A DNA stretch of 64,000 nucleotides from Synaphobranchus kaupii (taxonomy: Eukaryota; Chordata; Actinopteri; Anguilliformes; Synaphobranchidae), in the NCBI GenBank assembly GCA_029718625.1, contig CM056383.1:19941930-20005929 (forward strand), given 5' to 3'. Positions 1-11,750 of the stretch are shown here, piece by piece. The translations under genes were made by a program, and so were the position numbers. The notes beneath the pieces are model-generated. The model had not been told where the DNA came from. It did not search any database and worked only from the letters and a program-made list of their open reading frames with translations. Numbering within the stretch: position 1 is the stretch's first letter; each line of letters begins with the position of its first letter.

Positions 1-1660
1 ACCAGTTTCTGTACAAAGGGTGTTCTAAAATAATGTAATATATGTGAGTATTTCAAAACCCAGTTTTATATAGAATGTATATACAATTGTGTGGATGGAC
101 TTTTTAACTCAGAGAAATTTTTACAGATAGTAAATTGTAGAATTTGGTATTTTCAGGATGCTTAAAGCATTGTCCTAAGTACAGACAAAGATATCAGTCG
201 ATTTCAGTTTACCTGACTGGTTCTAGTTCTGTTTTTCACAACACATAAGGGAAAAAAACTAAACCTGTGCATATTTTCTTTTTCAAAAACTCTCTATCAG
301 AGCTTTCATTGCAGCCATGGCATACAAAATGGTGTGTTTCACTTCTTTCTTACACAAATGCATTATATTTTCATAAAAAATATATTGGAATTTGACAAAC
401 TTGACAGTGTCACAGCATTTGTGAGTGAACCTGTTTTCCCCTCATAATTTATCATAATGGAAATTAATCGATCGATTATACTCGTAGGCATTTAATTATT
501 TTTGCAGTTTGCAGTTTATGCCCACTCAATTTATCTCCTTTAGCTGAATTTATACCCGTAAGAGAGGATTCATTTTTGTGGCATAATTTTGTAACGGCAG
601 CCAGGGTCAAAGTTATGCAATACTCAGTAGTGCCTCCTAAGAACTGTACTGTAGTGTACACCTGTACAAACATTGCAGAGACGAGAATTACCACAGTTAG
701 CTGCAAAAATTGATAATGAATGAATGAAAATATTTTAACAGCACAGATGAACCAATATGCAACACTTACATTTAACTAAACATCCCAGCCTTTATATTTG
801 AATTTGTGCTTTTGATGTAACAAATTTTGAATTCACCTTCACAGCCAGCAGTGGCTAAATGGCTAGGTAATGACCCCATTTTTCCTATAACACTGTATGT
901 GTCTCCTATGGTAGTTGCATATGCTTTGTATGGATATATTTACAGCTTAACCTCAAATCAAGTCTGAAACTAATTGATAATGAACAGTATTTTTTTTGTT
1001 TTACCTTTTCAGGTTTTTTGCGTATCCATTTGCAAGGCCACGATGACTAGAATAGTGGCTGTCATTTGTGCCATGTGATTTCATACAGAGTTGCATTGTA
1101 TTTCACTGGGAAACTTTGAAAATTCTATTGAATGTGCAAAGACTGGGACACTTTTGGACTTTTTATTTTAATTTTATTTTTTACTTTTTCTGCAAGTGAT
1201 GCCTAGTTTGTGTTAGTGCATTTTTACCAGTTTATATCAATGATGGTTATTTTCTCTTCATTGTAAACTAAGTAGTTGAGCTGATACATATGTAAGTGTA
1301 CTGATATTATTATGTGTCGTTCTTGTATTTATGTACAGTGTATGTAATGTAAATATAATTCAGAGCTTTTCATTTTACAGTAAAATATGATATAATCATG
1401 CAATGTTTTGAAGGGAGTCCCAGATCATTAGATTTTGTCAGATAATTAAATGTCCCAATGTCATTGAAGAGATAAAAAAAAAAAAAAAATGTTTTTTCTT
1501 CTTTTTACAATGGAGTCAGAACATTTTGTCAGTACCTTGCTTTTTCAAGTATTTTTTTTTTCCATATGAATTGAGCTGTGAATTAAAATTAGTTTAATCA
1601 TAAACATGTACTATAATCTGAATGGAGGCATGATGGTAAATAAAGTTGAATTTTGTTTTT
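1..1660 (+). other. possible 3' UTR of an upstream gene
   Basis: No long ORF is present. The stretch is AT-rich, with T-runs, several TGTA-type motifs (for example near 1290-1350) and two closely spaced AATAAA-type signals near 1638-1665, which is how long vertebrate 3' UTRs often look. It lies at the window edge upstream of and on the same strand as the dach1-like exon. In mammals the gene 5' of DACH1 across a desert is MZT1, but nothing here identifies it. Plain intergenic DNA is equally possible. Confidence 0.2.
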
Positions 1661-2465
1661 AATAAAAGAGATATTCTTTTCCAGTCTACGGAGGTTAAGA
1701 TCCTCTGTGATTCAATAGGGGAGCGAGCGGAGGTAACAGGGAACAGGTCTTGTGTTTATGAATTGTCAGTCATCATGGTTCAGCACTGGAGTCGGGGGTT
1801 GGGAGCGCTTGGCCTAAAGATATCTATGTTTTTGAGGTGACTTTGTTTTTCTTTACTTTGTTTCAGTAACTTCATTAACCTGGCTTAACTTGTCGATGTG
1901 TGGAACAGGTTGCCAAGTCATGTAGTACAGGCCGATACACGGGTTGTTCAAGCCTCACACCATGCTGGATAGTCTCTAGACTGTAGGCATATGACAAGTC
2001 TAGATAGGCTGAATGGCCTGATTTCATTGTGTTTATGTAATCAGAGGGCCGTTTTGATTCCTTGGCTGGCCATGTTTGTTCAAGCAATACCTTTCTCCTG
2101 AAACAATCAAGCTGTATACACAAACACTATGTACGATCTCTCAGGCTATTTGCCAAGAATATACATTGGGTAATAGCTGACAGAAACTATAATCTACCTC
2201 ATGTGAGTATGTGAGTTTGGAAAGGGGGTGGGGGGTGGATGCTCATAGCTGCCATACAATCACAGCCAAATTAAGTCATTCCACACACTAAATGCTCTCA
2301 GAGTCTATACAGAAGGGAATAAGGAAACATATAAATAGAATGGGCTTAGTAAGCACTGTACCATACTCAGTATACTGTAGGCATTTGAATTCAAACTTTT
2401 TAAAAAAAGGTACACAGATATATTTATAGATGCAGTTTAGCTAAAAGATACCCCTTACGGAGATT
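1661..2465. other. non-coding flank with a dispersed repeat fragment
   Basis: No convincing coding sequence. Positions 2000-2019 contain a 20-bp stretch that recurs exactly, in opposite orientation, at 58309-58328, so about 1890-2050 is probably the remnant of a dispersed repeat of unknown class. Positions 2221-2240 are G-rich. The rest shows nothing I can name. Confidence 0.35.
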
Positions 2466-2784
2466 GAATGAAATGAAATGAAAGCATTACGCTAAATATA
2501 TTTCACAGCAGTGTATATTTATGAAATATATTGCAATATCTAAAAGTACCTATACTGTGAGGTGTATATAGTGTAATATTTAGATTATATATTTTTTTCC
2601 ATGCCAGCTGACATATCTTAGCATGAATGAAATGAAATGAAAGCATTACGCTAAATATATTTCACAGCAGTGTATATTTATGAAATATATTGCAATATCT
2701 AAAAGTACCTATACTGTGAGGTGTATATAGTGTAATATTTAGATTATATATTTTTTTTCCATGCCAGCTGACATATCTTAGCAT
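2466..2784. repeat. 159-bp tandem duplication
   Basis: Two head-to-tail units start with the same GAATGAAATGAAATG run at 2466 and 2625, giving a period of 159 bp. They are nearly identical over the whole unit; the only difference I see is one extra T in the T-run of the second unit. Each unit has palindrome-like AT motifs (TATATTTATGAAATATATTG). The near identity implies a recent duplication or an assembly artefact. No gene is involved. Confidence 0.93.
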
Positions 2785-5287
2785 ATTTAATTTCCAAAAG
2801 CTCGGGTCTAGTTTTCATTGCTCAGATTATACAGTGAAAGGTACACATTTTCTCCTGTAGAGGGCAACCAGTGCCTGTGTTGGAAAGCAAATGACCTATA
2901 ATAAGCAAACCAATGTCATTATAAAGTTTTGCTTTTGTTTTCTTAATTATTGACTTAATCTAAATTTGAACAAAGATTTGCTTAATTTTTTAATCTTTTC
3001 TTATTTAAATAATAATGTAATAATATTGGAAGTAGCATTTAGGACATTACAATTGTTTTCAGTGTAAATCACTGAAAATTGGCCACCACCAGGTTACTGT
3101 ACAATTGAACTTTTCTACTCTTTGTATTTTGCATGTTTATTTGCTATTTATGTATTTTCTGTGAGCATTACCCAGCACAATGGAACTTACTCCATTCATT
3201 AGCATTCTTTAGCGATTCTTGGATTTGAAGTTGTGGTATTACATTTCTGGCACACATTCCTGAAGATGGGCAATTTTAATTGATTCCCATCCCATTACTG
3301 TGGGGAAACATATTGGAGATACCTATGTCCACATGCATATTTTCAAACCATTTCTTTATCTTTTAACTGGTTGTCGTATTTTCATAGCATTGCCCATAAT
3401 ACTCACAGACTGAATTTTGAGTTGCACTGAAAATCGTCTGTTCCTTGAGCAATATTGTACTTGACATCCCAATATCGGGATGTGTATATCTGACTCATCT
3501 CAGTATCATGAATCACATGACAGGAAATATTACTAACAGATCCCACCAATGCTCACCTCGAATTTGGGGTTTGGATAACTGGGGGAAAGAAATTGCGACA
3601 GAGATTTTACATGAGGCAGAAATTTTATATTTTAAGAATGTGCCTTAAAAAATGATTATCGGCCACACCTTTTTCCTATTCACTCACATTTGAGTCCTTA
3701 TGAGCTGAAGATACATGAGCTTCAAACATAAGGCTTACACGATGAACATATGGCCAAGCTGACAGAATATTGCCACACTTCATTTATTTGTTTGTTTTAA
3801 CTGAATTTCACTTTGCCTAGAGATAAGTTGGCAGCTGTGATTGAATCTAGGCCAGTATTCCACATCAGAAACCTGGATCCAAATCATTCCTTCATAGGGA
3901 TTGTTTAGGGAATTGGATTTCATTATCAACACTGATTCCTGATTCAATTGTTTTCATTCACCAAATATAAATGGCAACCAACCATATAAAAAACACCATG
4001 GTCAATATTATATCACCCATTATTGGACAGAAGGGAAAGTTAAATTATTTTATAGCTGCAAATATATAAAGAAATATATATATTTTTAAATATTCCCTGT
4101 GTTACTAAGAAATAATAAAATTAGTGCTGTGTTTGTCTCATGAACTATGTTGTTGTTTCATAAAACAAACATGACACTTTTATTATTTAAATTATCTTAA
4201 AATTAAATTGCAGCACAAAGGGCATGAATGTCATACAATTATTCAAATAATTCAATTACAGTCATGAAAGGGCTAACATTTCTGCATCTTTGACAATTTG
4301 TACTTTTTACCTGACAAGAATAATTAAGAGCACTTTGGTAACAAAAAGACTGGAGGTTTGCTCAAGGGCATCAATTACAACTTAATTTATACGGATGCAG
4401 TATAAATTTGCATAAAAAGCAATTCCACAGATGGGTTTATGACGGTAATTAATGTTGTGGCATGTGATGTAACATCTGGCTCATTGTAATGTTTGTGACA
4501 CTTTAGTTACTAGAGAAAAAGGATGAAAAACACGTTGACTCAGAGAAAAGATGCCTCAAGTACAAAAAAAGTGTGTGGATATTGTAATATACAGATGCAT
4601 GTAGGGCAATTAAAATTAATTGACAAGCAGACATAGCCAATCTCTCTCATTGTAACATGTAAAAATCAATCTAATATTCACCAGATTGGAAGTTGAGGAA
4701 TGAAGAATCACCAATTATGTATCGCCTGTTATCACAATGTTGACCACGCCCCTACACACCCACAGCTGAAGTGTGTGCACTTTGACAATACTCTTACCTG
4801 CAAGCCACTGCCTATTTATCAGACTGCATGGCACTACAGGACACATCCGGATGGAGGACAGCCATGTCTCTTGCTGCTGAGACGAACTGCCTGGCTTGTC
4901 ATAGCAACTAATGTAGTGGTTATCAAAGAAACACTGGTGGACATGGCCCCACCATGCAAATTCCATAGCCAAGAGCGAGACTTGAATCAGTCAACATGCT
5001 AGCGGTAGACAGGGCTACCGAGCGGCACCATTCCGACCAAAGCACTTGGCTGCCGTTGCAGTTGCCCTGCTTAGTGGCTTCGTCTTTCTGCCTGTTCTCT
5101 GGTCTGCAAATCTGTAAACTCTGATTATACTAAGAAAATAATGTACATAACCTTTAATAATATCTCCTCCAAGGAACTCTTATTGCTTCAAAAGTTTAAA
5201 AGGGCTTTCTAAATACGGTATGCTCACTGAGGAGAGGCCCTTTTAAAAAAGAGTATGATGAAGGGTATCATCGTACACTGTATATCT
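2785..5287. other. non-coding flank, no gene seen
   Basis: AT-rich DNA without a believable exon. Short ORFs around 3445-3648 and 4700-5002 have no recognisable domain and no codon-bias signal. Around 4690-5060 the base composition is less AT-rich than its surroundings, possibly an old repeat. Nothing else is supported. Confidence 0.4.
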
Positions 5288-5450
5288 GGGGGGTATTTCA
5301 CAAAGCGGAATGAAGAAGTTAGCCAGCTAACTTTTGTAAATAATTTGAATTTGTTGACATCCGATTGAGAGCCTGGGTTCATTCAAAACTTTTAAAGTTA
5401 ACCGGTTAACTCCTTAATCCAGCTTTGTGAAATACACCCCCCCCCCCCCC
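5288..5450. mobile_element. short MITE with terminal inverted repeats
   Basis: The left end GGGGGGTATTTCACAAAGC is matched by the inverse of the right end (AGCTTTGTGAAATACACCCC, followed by a C-run). The element is about 163 bp, non-coding, with a second inner inverted pair (GCCAGCTAACTTTTG against AAAGTTAACCGGTTAAC). This is the plan of a miniature inverted-repeat DNA transposon common in fish. The terminal G and C tracts blur the exact ends, so I could not define a target duplication or superfamily. Confidence 0.75.
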
Positions 5451-7152
5451 GAGTGCTCTATGCAGTGCTATGCCACTTGGAAAGCCACTTGGTGAATACC
5501 CTTTGAATATTAAATACAACTTACAGCTGCTGCCTAATGACAGCAGCTCAATGGGGCCAAAGCTGACTGGGAGGGGACACAAGGGGGAGGAGCCAAGCAG
5601 ACATATTCTTGATGCTTTAATGCCATTATGAACAGACTGCTTATGACACCACCAGCATCAGCTGTTAGTCTTCATCTTTCCTCTGTTTGATAAAGTATGT
5701 GAACTTGTATATTTGTAAGAGCATTAATTCACCCACCCATGGTGCAAGCTCCAGGAATTGTACATTGGAGAGGGGATCATCAAATGAGTCATGGCTCAAA
5801 GTAATTTCTTTGAGGAGTTTCAAGAAGAAATCACTGTGGAAAGCTCCACGCTGAAGGTGAAAGATAAAGAAAAACTCCCTCGGATACATCCTTTGCGTGG
5901 AGGAGGAGGAGGAAGATTAAACAATGAGGACAGCAGGGCAGCTGTTTGGGTTGATTTTGATGCTTTCGCAAACAGGATGGGGGTCACTATTCAAAACACA
6001 GCAATATCCCTTTCACAGACTGTTAAGCAAGACGTGTTTGGTCTGCTAATGAGACAGTAGGTGGTGGTGTCAGGATACAGGATCTGTTCATAGTCTTATT
6101 GCGGAGCAATGGAAAACAATGAATGCTGATGAGCAGTCTACAGGGTGATCAAGAAAACTTTTCAGCGCCACCTTAACTTAACTCACTGTGCAATAACACT
6201 GCAATAACTGTCTGTTTTTTTTTCTTGAGATAAAACATCAAATCAAATTAGCAAAAAGAAGGTCACTGGTAGACAGAACATCACTCCACGTTTAATTCTG
6301 TGGCCATTCTAATTAATCATTTGTGTTGCAGAGAATACCTGAACATCCTCTATAATAAATAAATAAAAGCTTTGTGTACAGCTATTTTAATTAGATGTGG
6401 CATTTGATTAATGCCACACAAACAATTCAGGAAGAGCTTCTTACCAGGACACAGACTATAGTTTTGTGTCAGTGAAGGATGATAGACATTTTATTGATGC
6501 CAGCTGACTGCTTAGTATCTAATTATTCAAATTATTTAAACAAGCTAGAATTTAGAGGAGAAAAAAAACACTATTTAAGATGGGAGCAATTACTGAAGTT
6601 AATGAAGTTGCTGTCAATTGTGTCGGCCGCCAAAATTGCCCAGTATCAGTATGACGGCGACATTGGCATTTTACAGAGAGCCGGTGCATCCTTGTGCTTG
6701 AGATTGGCTGCTATTTTCTAATAATTCCTTAGCTTGCATACACATTATCAATTTGTCAGTGAAGGGATGACTCCATTTGTCTGCTGTTGAAATGTAGTGC
6801 TCCACATTGCCGAAGTCAAGAGAGAAAATGTTAACAATATAATATACGTTTGCAGCTGACAGACTTTTTCATGAAATTTTGTGACTGTTTTTTTTTCTGA
6901 ATGGCCAAGTGTAATGATCATGTTTTAGATGTTGTTTTTTTATTTTTTTATTTTTTTTAATTTTATTTTAATTATAGACACTTGTCTGGAAATTATATTC
7001 TCTTCAGTGTTAGCCACTCTGGATAAGAGCAACTATTAAACTGAATAAGTCAGGTTTTCAGTTACAAGAAGGACATCTGCTATTGTCACAGTTTTTACTA
7101 TGATCAAGGCTTATTCATACTTAGGTATAATTGATGTCATTAACTGTTCAAA
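5451..7152. other. non-coding flank, possible conserved DNA
   Basis: No gene recognised; the ORFs at 5791-6060 and 6479-6721 lack known domains. About 5520-5660 and 6340-6430 are repeat-free and hold several ATTA/TAAT homeodomain-type sites, so they may be regulatory, but only alignment would show it. About 6975-7045 has a short match to the SINE-tail phrase CTCTGGATAAGAGC, probably a SINE remnant. Confidence 0.3.
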
Positions 7153-7157
7153 GGAAT
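7153..7157. repeat. 5-bp target-site duplication, left copy
   Basis: GGAAT lies directly before the LTR start TGTCATGG and recurs directly after the 3' LTR end CTTACA at 12336-12340. Five base pairs is a normal duplication length for Ty3/gypsy integration, so this pair fixes both outer limits of the element. Confidence 0.88.
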
Positions 7158-7318
7158 TGTCATGGTTTTGTCCCTTTTTCTTATCTCTTATCTCTCGCTT
7201 CTCCTCAGAGCCACGTTTGGGCGCTATTGCGGTTCTTTTCCGCCGTCCTTTCCGTGTTTTAGTTTCCACCCGGTCCTTAGCTGCTCAACTGTTTCGAGTT
7301 TCCTGCTGGCTATTTAAG
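7158..7318 (+). repeat. truncated 5' LTR
   Basis: These 161 bases match the start of the 3' LTR (11751-11911) with scattered substitutions and small indels, from TGTCATGG to CTATTTAAG. After that the sequence jumps into gag-like DNA, so the rest of the LTR, the primer-binding site and the gag start are deleted. The differences between the two copies show that the insertion is not recent. Confidence 0.9.
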
Positions 7319-8196
7319 CAGGGCCAACTGGCTGATCCTTTGTGTGTGCAGGAAGGCTGGTTTCGGGAGTTAGCGGAGAGAGCCTCCAGAGCCCCAGTTA
7401 CACAAGCATCTGCCCCTGAGGTTCCTCCTCCTTTACTCATTCCTATCACTATGAGGGAGCCGAAGCTCCAACTGCCCCTTAGATATGACAGGGAAGCAGT
7501 CGGGACTTCCTGACACAATGTGTCATCTTTTTTAAAGCTTAGACCTTCCGATTCTCTACGCATGAGTAGCTTTTATACTATCGCTACTCACCGGGTCCGC
7601 CCTCGCCTGGGCTAGCCCTTTGATTCGGGCTGTGGCCCCTGTGATGAGTAATGCGGATAAGCTGAGGGAGGAGATGGCGTTAGTCTTCGACCATGATGAT
7701 TCTGGTCAGGAAGCCGCCATGCAACTAACCCGACTCCGCCAGGGCAGTGAGCAGGCTTTTCCATCACGTTTCGTGCACTGGCAGGAGAGACAGGGTGGTC
7801 CTAGGGTCCGTTAATTTCACTTTTTATTAACGCATTATCCGACCCTATTAAGGACGCCCTGGCAGTGCTCGAACCGCCTGCTACATTTGATGCCCTGGTA
7901 ACCACAGCTATCCGGATAGATAACCGTGTTCGGGAGCGAGAGAGAGTGAGAGGTGACAGGAGAGACCGGTCGACTCGGTACCCTTCCTCTCCTTCGATAG
8001 CTTCTCATGCCCCCTCTTCTGCGTACACTCTCCCTAACAGAGAAGAACCTATGCAGGTCGACAGAACTTCTCTGCGCGAGCCTAAGCCAGAGTGTTGTCG
8101 ATACTGCTGGCACAGGGGGCATTTAAAAGGCCAGTGTCCCAGATTAGAGGGAAACGGGGGTTCTCGATGGGGAACCGAGGACCTTATCGAGACTTA
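7319..8196 (+). pseudogene. gag: gag remnant with CCHC zinc knuckle
   Basis: Gag would form the particle and bind RNA. Pieces lie in different frames. Around 7450-7510 is the REPKLQLPLRYD segment typical of fish gypsy gag; 7620-7814 holds a capsid-like stretch; 7865-8197 encodes the arginine- and serine-rich C-terminal part ending in a CX2CX4HX4C knuckle (CRYCWHRGHLKGQC, about 8095-8136). The N-terminus is missing because of the 5' deletion. Stops and frameshifts, for example near 7513 and 7814, rule out a functional protein. Assignment to gag is firm from the knuckle and from its position before protease. Confidence 0.82.
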
Positions 8197-8690
8197 ATGT
8201 TACCGCCTCCCGGACCTTATTGCGGGTGCAGCTGCTTTGGAATAAGCGCTCGACTACTGTCGAGGCTTTTATTGATTCAGGCCCTGTAGAAAATTTTATG
8301 GACACTAAATGGTGCCTGTTGGGCACCGGGACTATAAAGAAAATCACGGTTCCCGTAAATATGTGCGCTTCCCACGAGTCCCATGCTGAACGTATTCAGT
8401 TATTTTTAGTCAACTCTCCGGCTTATCCCCTGGTGCTGGGACATTCTTGGTTAGTTGAGCACAGTCATATTCACTGGGGTGAAGACAAGGCTGTTATCCT
8501 CCAATGGGTTCCTCAATGCAGGTCTCACTGCCGGTATCTCTGGCGGACGGTTACTCTCTTTGGAGTGAGGATTCCTTAGAGCTTTCTGATTCAGAGATCA
8601 GGGGGGATCTTTCACCCGACTCCATCTCTCCGTCACATGGGGCTGTAATGGCGACATGTAGTCCAGCTGTCTCTCATGTTCGTGTTTGTT
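8197..8690 (+). pseudogene. gypsy aspartic protease remnant
   Basis: The ORF at 8220-8579 carries FIDSGPVENFMD, the DSG active-site motif of retroelement aspartic proteases, about 20 residues into the frame. Some 55 residues downstream is PLVLGHSWL, the expected second conserved segment before RT. In an intact element this enzyme would process the Gag-Pol polyprotein. It follows the gag knuckle with a frame change. The reading frame fails near 8580, close to where the LINE-like insert begins. Confidence 0.75.
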
Positions 8691-9345
8691 AATTTGAATG
8701 TGTTTCGTTGTGTCTGACTTTGGTCTTTTGTTTTTTTCTTTCTTGTGTGTCTGTTGTGGGACGGGGAAGCGGGCTGAAGATTTTTCGGGGCACTCCTGCT
8801 GCTCGTTTTTATAATATTGACGAATTGTCTAGCGGGGATGATTTTGTTTGTGGTCGTCACCATGGAGACGCATTTGCATTATGCTCGGAAATGTCCGCTG
8901 CAGCCACGGAGTTTACCATCGCTCTTCACCGGAGTAGAAGATGTCGGGACTGATTGGGGACTGCGGGCAATCTTCAAAAGGCACCCAGGGAAGGAGAAGA
9001 TAATGCGGGGGAGGAGTGAGGCGGCGACTGGGAAGGCTGAGCTCCACGTTTCGACAGTGGACAGAGACCGCAACACTGCATGTAGCCTATGAAGGAAAGT
9101 CGTGGAGGCGCCGAGGCGGAGTTTGTGTGTTGGACTGGTTGATGACATTGGACATCTCGGGACACCAGGGGCTATTTTAATCATGACATTTGGCTGTTTA
9201 TATATTGGTATTTTATATGTTTGTTTGTGTGTTGTGGGTCTGCCCCACTGTCTATGTCTTTTTTGTTGTTGCTGGTGGCTAGAACTGAAGTTCCCTTTCG
9301 GGAAAATAAAAGTTATTCTATTCTATTCAATTCTATTCTAGGTGG
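8690..9345 (+). mobile_element. LINE-like insertion inside the gypsy element
   Basis: This block separates the protease remnant from the N-terminus of the RT region and has no gypsy coding similarity. Its right end reads TTCCCTTTCGGGAAAATAAA followed by a short (ATTCT)n run at about 9315-9341. That resembles L2/Rex-type LINE 3' tails in fish (TTCCCTTTGGG..AATAAAGT plus a short tandem repeat). The left limit is approximate and no target duplication was found. A 5'-truncated LINE or a LINE-mobilised non-autonomous element fits best. Confidence 0.5.
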
Positions 9346-9351
9346 GAGAGC

Positions 9352-10366
9352 ACCAGAGTAGGAAGGGCGCTTAATTGTCCTTTACCTGCTAATGTACCCG
9401 GCGAGTACACTAACCTCGCCGAGGTTTTAAGCAAGCAATGCGCTACTACGTTACCACCCCATAGACCCTATGACGCTATTGATCTGTACCCCAGCACGGT
9501 TCCTCCCAGGGGCTCTCTGTATTCTTTATCTGCCCCCGAGAGTATGGCTATGAAGGATTACATTAAGGAGTTACTAGCCAACGGCATTATTAGACCCTCT
9601 ACCTCGCCGGCTGGTGCTGGTTTCTTTTTCGTTAAGAAAAAGGATGGGGGCTTGCGGCCATGTATAGATTATCGCGGGCTCAATGACATCACCATAAAGA
9701 ACAGGTACCCGCTTCCACTCATGAACTCTGCTTTCGAGCGCCTCCAGGGGGCATCGGTTTTTACCAAGCTCGACCTCCGGAACGCTTACAACCTGGTGCG
9801 CATACGGGAGGGCGATGAGTGGAAGACGGCTTTTAATACTCATGGTGGACACTACGAATACCAGGTCATACTGTTCAGGCTCACTAGCACCCCCTCTGTC
9901 TTTCAGGCGTTAGTAAACAATGTGCTCAGAGAGATGTTAGAGAAATTCGTTTTCGAATTTCCTATTCTTATCACTCCCAATCCCTCCCTCCCCTTTGTGG
10001 TAGAGGTTGATGCCTCGGAGTTAGGGGTAGGAGCCATTCTATCGCAGTACTCTCTGCTGGATCTTAAGATGCACCCGTGTGCTTATTTTTCTCATGGCTT
10101 AACTCCTGCCGAGAGAAATAATGATGTAGGGGACCGGGAGCTGCTGGTGGTTAGGTTGGCCTTAGAGGAGTGGCGGCATTGGCTAGAGGGCGCGGAGCAC
10201 CCTTTTACCACATGGACTGACCATAAGAATTTAGAATACGTTCAGCAAGCCAAGAGATGTAACTCCCGCCAAGCCCATTTTTCACCAGTTTTAATTTTCT
10301 ACTTACATATCGACCCGAGTCGAAGAACATTAAGCCGGATGCACTCTCCCGCACTTCCGTGCTGAC
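9352..10366 (+). pseudogene. pol: gypsy RT-RNase H remnant with internal deletion
   Basis: An open frame runs 9544-10365, with more RT N-terminal coding sequence just upstream in another frame. Visible RT motifs: [20 protein letters not shown] (about residues 27-46), the first catalytic aspartate in KLDLRNAY (D77) and GHYEYQV (102-108). At about residue 137 the chain jumps to RNase H (VDASE, D156; DREL, E199; WTDHKN, D226). The YLDD catalytic box, RT thumb and connection are absent although the frame stays open. Other changes include FRLTSTP where FGLTNAP is usual. It cannot encode a working polymerase. Confidence 0.92.
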
Positions 10367-10390
10367 AGGGACCTGGCGCCCGAACCCATT

Positions 10391-11315
10391 GTGCCCGCCT
10401 CCCAGATCTTGGCCCTGGTTATGTGGGAGATCGAAGCGGCAGTTCAGAGGGCTTCGCGCTCAGACCCGGGACCAGGTGGGGGTTCCCCCCATTGTCTTTT
10501 TGTTCCTCCGCGGTTGAGGTCCCGGGTCCTTCAATGGGGTAATTTGTCCCAGCTGGCTGCTCATACAGGTGTCCATCATACTCGGGACCCTGTCTCTGCG
10601 CTTTTGGTGGCCCTCTATGGAAAGAGACGTGCGGGAATTTGTTGCTGCCTGTGCAGTTTGCGCCCGCAACAAGGGTTCACATCTCCCACCCTCGGGTCTT
10701 TTACGTCCCTTACCCGCTCCCAGCCATCCTTGGAGCCACGTCGCATTAGATTTTATCACCAGGTTAAACACGGTGATTCTAGTGGTCATCGACAGGTTCT
10801 CCAAGGCGGCACATTTCATTGCCTTTTCTAAATTGCCCTCAGCCCCTGAGACTGCCCAGCTGGTTATTGACTATGTCTTTAGGGTGCATGGTCTTCCTCA
10901 GGACGTGGTATCTGATCGGGGTCCTCAGTTCGCCGCCCGGTTTTGGCGCTCCTTTTGCGCTCAGCTAGGGGCGTCTGTTAGTTTGTCACCTGGTTTCCAC
11001 CCGAGACTAACGGCCAGACCGAACGCACCAACCAAACGTTGGAGAACAATCTCCGGTGTCTGGCTGCCTCTAATCCCACGTCGTGGAGCCGTCACCTCGC
11101 CTGGGCCGAATATGCCCATAAGACCCTGTGCAACTCCTGCACCGGCCTCTCCCCGTTCGAGGTGCAGCTGGGTTATTCTCCTCCGCTATTTGAATGTGGA
11201 GGTACCATCCGCAGGTGCCGAGCGGTTTGGAAGCGGGTTCGTGTGTCGCTTCTGCACGCTAATGCCGCGCTTCGGCCGACAGGCATCGTCGTCCGGCCCC
11301 CTCCTATCGAGTTAG
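10391..11315 (+). pseudogene. pol: gypsy integrase remnant
   Basis: Integrase would insert the cDNA into host DNA. The zinc-binding part is spread over two frames (HTGVHH at about 10565-10585; CAVC at about 10650). The catalytic core is in the frame 10569-11315: ALDFIT holds the first aspartate, [11 protein letters not shown] follows, and SDRGPQF holds the second aspartate. The region of the third acid is shifted into another frame near 11010 and continues in 11039-11416 ([10 protein letters not shown]). At least two frameshifts separate the pieces, so the protein is broken. Neighbours are RNase H upstream and a chromodomain downstream. Confidence 0.9.
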
Positions 11316-11700
11316 TCAGTGGGTGTGGCTCTCAACGCGAGACCTCCCGTTATGGGTGGAGTCCCGCAAACTCGCGCCACGCTATGTGGGTCCTTTCAAA
11401 ATCACCCGGAAATTAACCCGGTCATGGTGCGCCTACAGCTGCCGCGCTCCATGCGCATTCACCCTACCTTTCACATCTCCCAGCTTAAACCTGTGCTCGT
11501 TAGCGCTCTCTCGCGCCTGCGGACAAACAACCCGTTTCCTGGAGGGGGGTCCGGTGTATACTGTCCGGCACATTTTGGCAGAGGGACATGTAGGTAGAGG
11601 TTTTAAATTTTTAGTGGACTGGGAGGGTTATGGCCCTGAGGAGCGCTGCTGGGTCCCCTCAAAGAACGTTTTGGACCCAGAACTTATTAAGGACTTCTGA
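11316..11700 (+). pseudogene. pol: integrase C-terminal region with chromodomain
   Basis: The frame 11323-11700 (125 codons) covers the integrase C-terminal region and ends in a chromodomain-like segment with FLVDWEGY and RCWVPSKNV near residues 95-118, which correspond to the W-x-GY and W-x-P core of retroelement chromodomains. Such domains direct chromoviruses to certain chromatin marks. This is what places the element in the chromovirus branch. The stretch joins the upstream integrase core only across a frameshift near 11315. Confidence 0.87.
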
Positions 11701-11735
11701 AGAGATAAGTCTGAGGGATCGTCTGGAGTCGTCCC

Positions 11736-11750
11736 TTAGAGGGGGGGTCT
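11736..11750 (+). promoter_or_regulatory. purine tract before the 3' LTR
   Basis: A short G-rich purine run (TTAGAGGGGGGGTCT) lies immediately before the LTR start at 11751. This is where the polypurine tract primes plus-strand DNA synthesis in LTR retroelements. The assignment rests on position and composition. Confidence 0.65.

Noticed and set aside
4700..5002. 100-codon ORF with several Cys and His
   Set aside because: Cys/His spacing fits no zinc-finger pattern, there is no splice or promoter context, and an antisense ORF of similar length overlaps it.
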